Below, piece by piece: positions 56,777 through 64,000 of a stretch of DNA of 64,000 nucleotides. The translations under genes and the position numbers were made by a program. Numbering within the stretch: the stretch's first letter is position 1; every line of letters begins with the position of its first letter. A model generated the notes under the pieces. It did no database searches. It was not told the DNA's origin and was given only the letters and a program-made list of their open reading frames with translations. This DNA is from Acinetobacter chengduensis (GTDB lineage: Bacteria > Pseudomonadota > Gammaproteobacteria > Pseudomonadales > Moraxellaceae): contig NZ_RCHC01000013.1 of assembly GCF_003664645.1 (NCBI RefSeq), positions 1 through 64,000 on the forward strand. The letters are read 5' to 3'.

Positions 56777-58207
56777 TTAGCGCATTTTTGCTAAGAAACG
56801 ACCTAAGCGAGTTAATGCTTCACGAAGTTCATTTTCAGCAGGGAGGAACACTACACGGAAATGATCAGGGGTCGGCCAGTTAAAACCAGTACCTTGTACA
56901 AGCAAAACTTTCTCTGCTTTTAAGAAGTCCAACATAAACTTCTCATCGTCCTGAATTGGATAAATTTCTGGATCAAGTTTAGGGAAGCAGTACATCGCAC
57001 CTTCAGGTTTAACACATGATACACCTGGAATGTTGTTGAGCATTTCCCAAGCAATGTTACGTTGCTCGTATAAACGACCACCTGGACGGATCAAGTCATT
57101 AATTGATTGATAGCCACCTAAAGCGGTTTGAATTGCATATTGCGCTTGATGGTTTGCACAGAGGCGCATAGATGCGAGCATGTCTAAGCCTTCAATGTAG
57201 TCCATCGCACGTGATTTATCACCTGTAATGGCCATCCAACCTGAGCGATAACCCGCAATACGGTATGCTTTAGACAAACCATTGAAAGATACACATAGAT
57301 GGTCACCCGCCAGTGCTGCGACAGACACGTGTTCAATACCGTCATAGATGATTTTGTCGTAGATTTCATCTGCAAACAGAATCAAATCATATTTTTTCGC
57401 CAAAGTCACAATTTGTTCAAGCACATGACGCGGATATACAGAACCTGTCGGATTGTTAGGATTAATAATCACAATACCGCGAGTATTTGCTGTGATTTTG
57501 CTTTCCATATCTGCAATATCAGGATACCAGTGATTTTCTTCATCACATTTATAGTGAATTGCTGTGCCACCAGATAGATTAACTGCTGCTGTCCATAGCG
57601 GATAATCTGGCATTGGCACCAGCATTTCATCGCCATCATCGAGCAAGCCTTGCATGGCCATAACAATCAGTTCAGATACGCCATTGCCGACATACACGTC
57701 ATTCACGTGCATGTTTAAGATGCCTTTTTGTTGGTAGTACTGGCAAATTGCTTTACGCGCAGGGAAAATCCCTTTTGAGTCGGTATAACCAATCGCATTG
57801 GGTAGGTTTAATGCAACGTCATTAATAATTTCTTGAGGCGCTTCAAAGCCAAATGGCGCGGGATTGCCAATATTGAGTTTAATAATTTTGTGGCCTGCTT
57901 CTTCCATTTCGTTGGCCGCTCGTAACACTGGTCCGCGAATGTCGTAGCATACATGCTCAAGCTTAGACGATTTCTTAATTTCGCGTGGGGTGTTAATAGT
58001 GTTCGGCATTTTTATAGTCTCGGAAGGAGTGGAGGTCTCTTTTGCATAACGGTATAAATAGCTTTTAAATGTCTCGGTTGTTACTAAATCAAGATGGTGT
58101 TCGTCTTTAAGTAAAGCAACAATTTTTTCATGCGTAAATCCAGCCTGCTGATATTGTTTAATCACGGGCAGCAGGTTTTTAAAAATCACGCTCTTTTTCT
58201 GCGACAT
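56777..58207 (-). CDS. alaA: Alanine/valine-type PLP aminotransferase with N-terminal HTH-like extension
   Basis: A 476-residue protein. Residues about 78-476 follow E. coli AlaA, the glutamate-pyruvate aminotransferase (YDIRGPVLRAANEMEEAGHKIIKLNIGNPAPFGF, NPNNPTGSVYP, FADEIYDKI, PLP Lys in SFNGLSKAYRIAGYRSGW). Residues 1-55 are extra: LLPVIKQYQQAGFTHEKIVALLKDEHHLDLVTTETFKSYLYRYAK, which resembles the small helix-turn-helix segment of plasmid-type regulators, joined by a Thr/Ser/Pro linker. The full frame from MSQKKS has AGGA before it. Three phased repeats in its own promoter hint at autoregulation. Confidence 0.85.
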   Translation of the reverse strand: MSQKKSVIFKNLLPVIKQYQQAGFTHEKIVALLKDEHHLDLVTTETFKSYLYRYAKETSTPSETIKMPNTINTPREIKKSSKLEHVCYDIRGPVLRAANEMEEAGHKIIKLNIGNPAPFGFEAPQEIINDVALNLPNAIGYTDSKGIFPARKAICQYYQQKGILNMHVNDVYVGNGVSELIVMAMQGLLDDGDEMLVPMPDYPLWTAAVNLSGGTAIHYKCDEENHWYPDIADMESKITANTRGIVIINPNNPTGSVYPRHVLEQIVTLAKKYDLILFADEIYDKIIYDGIEHVSVAALAGDHLCVSFNGLSKAYRIAGYRSGWMAITGDKSRAMDYIEGLDMLASMRLCANHQAQYAIQTALGGYQSINDLIRPGGRLYEQRNIAWEMLNNIPGVSCVKPEGAMYCFPKLDPEIYPIQDDEKFMLDFLKAEKVLLVQGTGFNWPTPDHFRVVFLPAENELREALTRLGRFLAKMR

Positions 58208-58250
58208 TTTTTAATCCTGAGCAAGAGTAGAGCTAAGCCTAACACTAATT

Positions 58251-58310
58251 TTGCTTACAAAAAAGCATTTAATTTGTAAAATTGCTTACTATGGATTTTT
58301 GATTGCTTAC
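58251..58310 (-). promoter_or_regulatory. Three phased TTGCTTAC repeats upstream of alaA
   Basis: TTGCTTAC occurs at 58251-58258, 58282-58289 and 58303-58310, in the same orientation, with start-to-start spacing of 31 and 21 bases, i.e. about three and two helical turns. They lie 44 to 103 bases before the alaA start codon. Such phased direct repeats are typical sites for a dimeric or multimeric regulator. Confidence 0.65.
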
Positions 58311-58390
58311 TTTTTGCTTTTTTTGGTCATTATATAGATTTTGTAAATTGTTGAATAAAGACTAGAAATTTAACATTGAATGACGTAAAT

Positions 58391-58414
58391 ATAGGATTAT
58401 CCTATTTTAAATAG
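58391..58414 (+). promoter_or_regulatory. OxyR-like ATAG/CTAT tetrads before msrB
   Basis: ATAG-N7-CTAT, the spacing of an OxyR half-site, is followed after five bases by another ATAG. The first pair is also a perfect dyad (ATAGGAT / ATCCTAT around one T) and the second pair CTATTT / AAATAG around one T. It ends 22 bases before msrB. The third tetrad is two bases short of ideal OxyR spacing and no fourth is present. Confidence 0.45.
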
Positions 58415-58436
58415 CACGATATAAAGGGACGTCATC

Positions 58437-58856
58437 ATGGGAAAACTCAATAAAACAGAACGAGAATGGCAACGAGAGTTGTCGCCAGAAGAGTTTCGCA
58501 TTACGCGTCAAAAAGGAACAGAGCCTGCATTTACAGGCAAATACTGGAATACCAAGCAAGAAGGCACCTATGTATGCCGTTGTTGTGGTGAACCATTATT
58601 TACGTCAGAGTCGAAATTTGACAGTGGTTGTGGCTGGCCAAGCTTTACACGTCCTGTTAATGGTGTGGTTATTGAAGAACATCTGGATACGACGCACGGT
58701 ATGGTCAGAACTGAAATAGTTTGTCATCATTGTGACGCACATTTAGGGCATGTTTTTCCTGATGGCCCAGAGCCGACAGGATTGCGTTATTGCGTGAATT
58801 CGGCTTCCTTAGACCTAAAAACACAAGAAAAAAATGACGAGGAAACTTATCCATGA
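58437..58856 (+). CDS. msrB: Peptide-methionine (R)-S-oxide reductase MsrB
   Basis: A 139-residue methionine sulfoxide reductase. Zinc cysteines CRCC and CHHC, the segment SKFDSGCGWPSFTRP and the catalytic RYCVNSASL are all present. It repairs Met-R-sulfoxide in oxidised proteins using thioredoxin. The downstream glutathione peroxidase gene overlaps its stop by four bases. Confidence 0.96.
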   Translation: MGKLNKTEREWQRELSPEEFRITRQKGTEPAFTGKYWNTKQEGTYVCRCCGEPLFTSESKFDSGCGWPSFTRPVNGVVIEEHLDTTHGMVRTEIVCHHCDAHLGHVFPDGPEPTGLRYCVNSASLDLKTQEKNDEETYP

Positions 58857-59335
58857 CCAACATATATCAGTTTGAAGCTGAATTATTAGATGGGAAAAAC
58901 AAATCTTTTGCCGACTATGAAGGCAAGGTGCTTTTAATTGTTAATACAGCCAGTAAATGTGGTTTTACGCCACAATTTTCTGGGCTAGAAAAGCTCTACC
59001 AAGAATATAAAGATCAAGGCTTACTGGTATTGGGCTTTCCATGTAACCAATTTGGTAGTCAAGACCCAGGTTCTAATGAGCAAATTGGTAGCTTCTGCGA
59101 AAAAAACTATGGTGTTTCATTTCCAATGTTTGCCAAAGTAAATGTCAAAGGCGCAGAAGCACATGTGATTTTTCGCTATTTAACCAATAATTCTAAAGGA
59201 ATTTTAGGAAGTGGTATTAAATGGAATTTCACAAAGTTTTTAATTGGTAAAGATGGCAAAGTGTTGAATCGCTATGCGCCAACCACTAAGCCAGAAGATT
59301 TACAAGCAGATATAGAAAAAGCACTTGCTAGTTAA
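58853..59335 (+). CDS. gpx: Glutathione peroxidase family protein (Cys type)
   Basis: A 160-residue thioredoxin-fold peroxidase. Catalytic Cys36 in NTASKCGFTPQ replaces selenocysteine, with the conserved Gln/Trp sites (FPCNQFGSQDPG and IKWNFTKFLI). Such bacterial enzymes often use thioredoxin rather than glutathione. Coupled to msrB by the ATGA overlap, forming an antioxidant operon. Confidence 0.94.
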   Translation: MTNIYQFEAELLDGKNKSFADYEGKVLLIVNTASKCGFTPQFSGLEKLYQEYKDQGLLVLGFPCNQFGSQDPGSNEQIGSFCEKNYGVSFPMFAKVNVKGAEAHVIFRYLTNNSKGILGSGIKWNFTKFLIGKDGKVLNRYAPTTKPEDLQADIEKALAS

Positions 59336-59385
59336 AAAAGCTTGATCTGCATTAAAAGTAAATATTTATGCATATTGTGCAAATA

Positions 59386-59413
59386 AAAAGTAGCCTATGG
59401 GTTACTTTTTTTA
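59386..59413 (+). terminator. msrB-gpx terminator
   Basis: AAAAGTAGCC and GGGTTACTTTT pair imperfectly around TAT, followed by seven T residues. Confidence 0.75.
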
Positions 59414-59624
59414 TTTGCGTTAGGATTTATCTTTATCTGCATGAAATTTTGTTCATCGGTAATTTAAAAAGCAATAAAAATTGAGCTCTACAGGGCTTAT
59501 TTTGCAAAGATAGCAGGGTTCATTTATATTGAAGTGAGTAGCTTAACGCGTGTTTAACACCTTGCTGATATGCTTAGCTAAGTACTGAAAATTACTCATA
59601 AATTAAATCTATAAGAGGGTTGTT

Positions 59625-60071
59625 GTGGTTCGACATTATAAATTTTACTTTGTATGGATTTCTTTGAGTGCTGTTTTTTCTATGTCTGCTTTTGCGGATA
59701 CTAAAACCGATGAACTTTTAAAAATGCTGACCACACCTGTGGCTGAGTATAAAGTTGATAATAAACCCTATGTGATTGATCCTAAAATTGCGAAACGACA
59801 ATATGAAGTCACATGGCGCGTACAGCCATCCTTTCGGGTGAATGCGGAGGATTATCAGAGCTACCGTCAGCCTGTTAAAGTAGAAATGATTGTAGAGGCG
59901 GGGTCAGGTCAGATTCTTCAATCTAAAACCATCAAATCCTCAGGTTCGCTTCGTGTAGATCAAAAAGTACATGATGCTTTACAGCAAGCCAAATTACAGC
60001 CATTGCCTATGGTGGAAAGAACACTGCGCTATAGTCTAGTCCATGAATTTAATGTTGTACCACCGCTTTAG
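59625..60071 (+). CDS. Exported TonB-C-terminal-like protein
   Basis: A 148-residue protein that starts with GTG, has a signal peptide (FYFVWISLSAVFSMSAFA) and then a domain resembling the C-terminal fold of TonB: VKVEMIVEAGSGQILQSKTIKSSGSLRVDQKVHDALQQAKLQPLP, the strand-helix arrangement with the SSGS..D..V..A...A...PLP signature. It has no proline-rich spacer and no membrane anchor after cleavage, so it is not an energy transducer by itself. Unknown role; GAGGG precedes the start. Confidence 0.72.
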   Translation: MVRHYKFYFVWISLSAVFSMSAFADTKTDELLKMLTTPVAEYKVDNKPYVIDPKIAKRQYEVTWRVQPSFRVNAEDYQSYRQPVKVEMIVEAGSGQILQSKTIKSSGSLRVDQKVHDALQQAKLQPLPMVERTLRYSLVHEFNVVPPL

Positions 60072-60142
60072 TGAAAAATCAGTATCTGAAATGCCGTGCT
60101 TTAGTCGTATTTGGGATGTTTATCGCTGGTGTTGAAGATAAT

Positions 60143-60172
60143 AAAAAAGCCCCAAAGTTGGGGCTTTTTTAT
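60143..60172. terminator. Bidirectional terminator between TonB-like gene and dapC
   Basis: AAAAAAGCCCCAA and TTGGGGCTTTTTT form a perfect stem with a two-base centre; A and T runs serve both strands. Confidence 0.88.
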
Positions 60173-60185
60173 GCTTAATTGATAC

Positions 60186-61355
60186 TTACAAGATCGTTTT
60201 TAAGCGTTGGGTGACTTGCTCACATTGTGCAATATCAGCAACCAGTGCCATACGCACATGGTTTTCGCCAGGGTTGCCTTGCGCCGTATCACGTGATAAA
60301 TAGCGACCTGGGAGTACTTTAATGTGTGCTTTTTCCATCAGCATCTTGGCAAAGCTTTCATCATTGTCTACTTTTAACCAGTAGTAAAAGCCAGCATCTG
60401 GCTTTTGTAGTGGCAGTAAATGACCAAGCTCATTTTGGAATAATTCAAATTTTGCACGGTACAAACGACGGTTTTCTTCTACGTGTGTTTCATCATCCCA
60501 AGCGGCAATTGACGCCAGTTGATGTTGCACAGGCATTGCTGCGCCGTGGTAAGTACGATACTGCAAATAAGGTTTGAGTAGTGCCGCGTCACCTGCAACA
60601 AAACCAGAGCGCATACCAGGAAGGTTTGAGCGCTTAGAAAGCGAATGGAATACGACACAGTTTTTATAGTCGTCACGGCCCATTTCAGCACACACTTCAA
60701 GTAAACCGACAGGTGCTTCATCAAACCAAAGCTCTGAATAGCATTCATCCGAAGCAATTACAAAGTCATATTGATCAGACAGCGCAATCAGTTTCTTAAA
60801 TTGTTCTTTTGATAATACGGCACCTGTTGGATTGCCTGGCGTGCATACAAATAACAATGCTGTTTTTTCCCAGACTTCCGCAGGGACTGCATCGAAGTCA
60901 CCAAGGTAGTTATTTTCTTCTGTGCAGTTAATGAAATATGGTTGCGCACCAGCAAGTAAAGTTGCACCTTCATAAATTTGGTAAAACGGATTTGGCATCA
61001 CCACATAAGGCGCTTCTTCACGGTTCACTAAGGCTTGTACAAAAGAAAAAATCGCTTCACGTGTACCCGATACTGGAAGTACATGATTTTCAGCGCTTAT
61101 AGTATTTAACTTGAAGCGACGTGCTAGCCATTGTGCAATGCTACTGCGTAATTCTGGTAAACCTTTACTGTTTGGATAGGTTGAAAGGTGTTTAAAGTTG
61201 TCAATAATGGCTTGTTTCACAAACTCTGGTGCAGGATGCTTTGGTTCACCAATAGATAGTGGGATTAACGGCAGTGCTGCTGGTTGTATATCCGCGAAAA
61301 GTTTATTTAATTTTTCAAATGGATATGGATGTAATAATGACAAACTAGAGTTCAT
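60186..61355 (-). CDS. dapC: Succinyldiaminopimelate transaminase
   Basis: A 389-residue class I PLP aminotransferase of the lysine/DAP pathway. Signatures LSIGEPKHPAPEFV, YPNSKGLPELR, VCTPGNPTGAVLS, ASDECYSELWF and the PLP Lys in FHSLSKRSNLPGMRSGF fit DapC of pseudomonads. It converts N-succinyl-2-amino-6-ketopimelate to N-succinyl-LL-DAP. It lies just downstream of glnD, with 24 bases between, the dapC-glnD association common in Pseudomonas and Acinetobacter. Confidence 0.92.
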   Translation of the reverse strand: MNSSLSLLHPYPFEKLNKLFADIQPAALPLIPLSIGEPKHPAPEFVKQAIIDNFKHLSTYPNSKGLPELRSSIAQWLARRFKLNTISAENHVLPVSGTREAIFSFVQALVNREEAPYVVMPNPFYQIYEGATLLAGAQPYFINCTEENNYLGDFDAVPAEVWEKTALLFVCTPGNPTGAVLSKEQFKKLIALSDQYDFVIASDECYSELWFDEAPVGLLEVCAEMGRDDYKNCVVFHSLSKRSNLPGMRSGFVAGDAALLKPYLQYRTYHGAAMPVQHQLASIAAWDDETHVEENRRLYRAKFELFQNELGHLLPLQKPDAGFYYWLKVDNDESFAKMLMEKAHIKVLPGRYLSRDTAQGNPGENHVRMALVADIAQCEQVTQRLKTIL

Positions 61356-61379
61356 GAAACCTTTACCAGTTAAATTAAG

Positions 61380-64000
61380 TTAATGATGGCTACATACTTG
61401 ATTTGAAGCTTCATCAAGCGCGGCTTTAAGTCGCGTTGCAAATGTTTCTGCTTCTTTTGCATTCATAGGTATGCCATCTTTTTTAGTCACAAAGAAAATA
61501 TCTTCTGCGCGCTCGCCTAATGTTGCAATTCGTGCAGAGTGAATATCTAGTCCTTGCATCATAAATAAACCACCGACTTTAGCAAGTAAGCCGGGGTGGT
61601 CAAGTGTCGCAATTTCAACCATATTTTGTTGTAAGGCTTCATTGAGCGTCACTGTAACGGTATTTTCAATATCAAAATGGCGTAACTGACGAGGAATACG
61701 ACGTTGCATTAAACCTGGGTAAACGTCGGCTTGGCTCAGTGCTTTAATTAAAGCATCAATAACAGTATGTTCACGATCAGGGTCTGTTAACAAAGTACCA
61801 AAACGATCGAGTACCACATAAGTATCTAAGCTAAAAGACTTCAATGCAGTAATAATTCGCGCATCTTGTACGTCTAAATTCATCCGGTCAAGTACGGCAA
61901 CTGTTGTTGCAAATAGGTTGGGTTGATCTTGAGTATAAATAAAGATCTGCACGGCATCTTGGGCAAACTTACGATGTGCGCGCATGAGCACTAGCGGTTC
62001 TGGATTGCTACCATGCTGTAAAATGGCACGGGTATGCCATGCAATTTCATTGGCAGATTCTTTGACAAAATATTCATCGCCCAATTCTTGCCATACTTTT
62101 TCGACATCATCGAGTGAAAACTCTTCAACCAATAATTCGCTGGCTGCAAATTTGGTGTCCTCAATCAGCATTTGATAGTCGACAGGTCGGCCAATACCCG
62201 AACGAATCACATCGCGCGCTTGGGTGTAAAGCTGGCGCATAAGAGATGCGCGCCAAGTATTCCAAAGCGTTGGGTTGGTTGCATTAATATCTGCAACTGT
62301 TAAAGCATAGAGATAATCTAAATGCTCCATGTCACCCATGGTTTCAGCAAAGGTTTTAACCACATCTGGATCGGAAATGTCTTTTTTCTGGGCGGTTACA
62401 GACATTTGCAAATGGTTTTTGACCAGCCATGCCACTAGATTTGCTTCACGCTCAGTAAAGCCATGTGCTAAACAAAAGGCAATAGCATCGGATGCACCGA
62501 GTTCACTATGATCACCACCGCGGCCTTTGGCAATGTCGTGGAAGATTGCGGCTAAATATACAATGTCACGACGTGCTAGGCGCTGGAAGACCGAACTGAC
62601 GACAGGGAAGTCTTTTGCGAATTCAGGTTCTTTAAAACGATTTAAATTACGCAGAAGTAGCAGGGTATGCGCATCGACCGTATAAATATGGAATAAATCA
62701 TATTGCATGAGGCCCATAATTTGGCCAAAAGCAGGGATGTAGTTACCCAAAACACCATAACGTTTCATGGCCACCAAGGTGTCATATAGGCGGTATGGTG
62801 AGCGGATAATCTCCATAAATAGTGCTTTATGTACGGGATTATCTCTAAAAGATTGATCAATCCGCTTAGCAGCTAAGGTCAATAAACGTAATGTGCGTGC
62901 GCGAATACCTTCAATTTCAGGTCGATTAGCCAGTAAATAGAAAATTTCTAAAATTGCACTTGGATTTTCTGAAAAAGTCTTGTGATGCTGAACGGCAAGT
63001 TTGCCATCTACTAATTTGAAATTTTCGTTGATTTCTTCAATCTTTCGCTCATAACTTGGCAAGCGTGGCGTAATCACAGACTCATTAAAATACGCCAATA
63101 ACATTTCATTTAAGGTAGAGACTTGTTGCGCACTGCGATAGTAGCGTTTCATCAACTGTTCAATTGGATAATTAGGCGATTTGTCTTCTTCACGCAGATA
63201 GCCAAATTTAGCGGCAATTTCGCGCTGATAATCAAACAAGAGGCGATTTTCATCGCGTTTGGTTAAGCGGTGTAAATGATGGCGAATTTCCCAAAGAAAG
63301 CTTTCTGCTTCTTCGAGTACGCCTAGTTCAAATTCTGAAATAAAACCTAAATGAACTAAGTCATATATACGATTAACACGAAAATGACGTTTCGCAATCC
63401 AACCAATTTGATTGATGTCACGAATACCACCGGGTGCATTTTTAATATCAGGTTCTAAATTGCTTTCGGTATTGTTATGTTGTGCATGGCGTTTGGTTTG
63501 TTCCTGCATTTTGGCATCAAAGAAGGTTTTATCCGTCCATGTTTGCGACACAATACGACGTGGCCATTTTGCAAGGTGTTCATTACCAGTAATTAAGCGC
63601 GCTTCAATTAATGCAGTTGCAACAGTTAGGTCACTTGCCGCTTGTGCGACGCAGTCAGCAATCGTGCGTACACTAATGCCTGGCTTAAAGTTACCAACAT
63701 CCCAAAGAGAAGAAATAAACGTAGAAATTTGTGCTTCGAGTTCTTTGGGGATTTCATCCTCAGAGAGGATCATGATATCCACATCTGAGTAAGGAAGCAT
63801 TTCGCGTCGACCATAGCCACCCACCGCAAAAAGTCCTAATTGACTTTGTTCTAATTCAGCATGACGCCATAAAAATTTAAGTGCTTCATCAATCAGATTA
63901 GAGCGAGTGACAATAATTTCACGAATCGATAGCCCTTGTTCAAAACGCTCTTGTAGCTGATTTTCAACATCCGTGCGCCATTGGTTAATGGCTTTAATGT
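61380..64000 (-). CDS. glnD: [Protein-PII] uridylyltransferase/uridylyl-removing enzyme GlnD, 5' end outside
   Basis: The reading frame is open to the right edge of the window, so more than 870 C-terminal residues are present and the start is missing. The nucleotidyltransferase domain shows [20 protein letters not shown]; an HD domain ([20 protein letters not shown]) removes UMP; two C-terminal ACT domains ([21 protein letters not shown] and [22 protein letters not shown]) sense glutamine. GlnD sets PII uridylylation in nitrogen control. A GTG at 63824 is internal, not the start. Confidence 0.95.
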   Translation of the reverse strand, partial: IKAINQWRTDVENQLQERFEQGLSIREIIVTRSNLIDEALKFLWRHAELEQSQLGLFAVGGYGRREMLPYSDVDIMILSEDEIPKELEAQISTFISSLWDVGNFKPGISVRTIADCVAQAASDLTVATALIEARLITGNEHLAKWPRRIVSQTWTDKTFFDAKMQEQTKRHAQHNNTESNLEPDIKNAPGGIRDINQIGWIAKRHFRVNRIYDLVHLGFISEFELGVLEEAESFLWEIRHHLHRLTKRDENRLLFDYQREIAAKFGYLREEDKSPNYPIEQLMKRYYRSAQQVSTLNEMLLAYFNESVITPRLPSYERKIEEINENFKLVDGKLAVQHHKTFSENPSAILEIFYLLANRPEIEGIRARTLRLLTLAAKRIDQSFRDNPVHKALFMEIIRSPYRLYDTLVAMKRYGVLGNYIPAFGQIMGLMQYDLFHIYTVDAHTLLLLRNLNRFKEPEFAKDFPVVSSVFQRLARRDIVYLAAIFHDIAKGRGGDHSELGASDAIAFCLAHGFTEREANLVAWLVKNHLQMSVTAQKKDISDPDVVKTFAETMGDMEHLDYLYALTVADINATNPTLWNTWRASLMRQLYTQARDVIRSGIGRPVDYQMLIEDTKFAASELLVEEFSLDDVEKVWQELGDEYFVKESANEIAWHTRAILQHGSNPEPLVLMRAHRKFAQDAVQIFIYTQDQPNLFATTVAVLDRMNLDVQDARIITALKSFSLDTYVVLDRFGTLLTDPDREHTVIDALIKALSQADVYPGLMQRRIPRQLRHFDIENTVTVTLNEALQQNMVEIATLDHPGLLAKVGGLFMMQGLDIHSARIATLGERAEDIFFVTKKDGIPMNAKEAETFATRLKAALDEASNQVCSHH

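Noticed and set aside
63824..63824. GTG at 63824 as the glnD start
   Set aside because: The frame stays open to the window edge with family sequence ([15 protein letters not shown] region) continuing upstream, so the codon is internal to VGGYGRRE.

Overview
The window is an AT-rich chromosomal segment of a gammaproteobacterium, almost certainly Acinetobacter (Moraxellaceae). The clues are a fused tyrA-aroA in a pheA-hisC-tyrA/aroA cluster, a TPR lipoprotein of the LpoP type behind a class A PBP, CsrA with a long acidic tail, the alaS-lysC-csrA and hisZ-purA neighbourhoods, and PA0148-type adenine deaminase. No tRNA, rRNA, insertion sequence, CRISPR array, prophage or plasmid module was seen. 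It is mostly housekeeping DNA with one small accessory island of metal resistance.

Layout. 0-2 kb: tail of ahpF, then a ferredoxin (yfhL) and the U32 tRNA hydroxylation protein trhP. 2.2-5.6 kb: metal island with arsR-arsC-acr3, a decayed arsH directly behind acr3, and a divergent cadR-like regulator/cation transporter pair with a MerR-type 19-bp-spacer promoter. 5.6-14.5 kb: fpr, trmO, a DUF4010 membrane protein, a GspE-type ATPase, ygiW-qseB-qseC, Fur-controlled hemP and a Nudix-ThiE fusion. 14.6-24 kb: lpoP-mrcB (septal/side-wall peptidoglycan), nadK-yeaC, ybiB, dctA behind a leader packed with inverted repeats, an acyl-CoA dehydrogenase and a DJ-1-like protein lacking the usual cysteine. 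24.2-28.7 kb: aromatic amino acid cluster. 28.8-37 kb: small unknowns, an alpha/beta hydrolase, yaaA, purine uptake and adenine deamination, a pair of paralogous exported cysteine proteins around a cytochrome b561, and rnhB. 37-46 kb: csrA, lysC, alaS, an Epd-like dehydrogenase, azlCD with a divergent Lrp-type regulator. 46-64 kb: hisZ-purA, M48 lipoprotein protease, slyD, ndh, dacC, M61 protease, rluE, an aminotransferase (alaA) with an extra N-terminal module, msrB-gpx, a TonB-C-like exported protein, dapC and the 3' part of glnD.

Genes that work together: shikimate/prephenate enzymes (24-28 kb) feed Phe/Tyr, and prephenate is also the reported co-substrate of TrhP-type tRNA hydroxylation; lysC and dapC serve lysine/DAP for the wall built by mrcB-lpoP and trimmed by dacC; the permease plus adenine deaminase plus purA handle purine salvage and AMP synthesis; fpr, yaaA, msrB-gpx and ahpF are oxidative-stress functions.

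No complete undescribed multi-gene system is evident. The best leads are regulatory or small-scale: (1) an aminotransferase carrying an N-terminal helix-turn-helix-like module with three helically phased TTGCTTAC repeats in its own promoter; (2) four consecutive inverted repeats in the dctA leader; (3) a compact promoter-hairpin-terminator unit of about 90 nt upstream of the purine permease (sRNA or attenuator), and a similar unit before hisZ; (4) two paralogous four-cysteine exported proteins flanking cytochrome b561; (5) an arsH relic.
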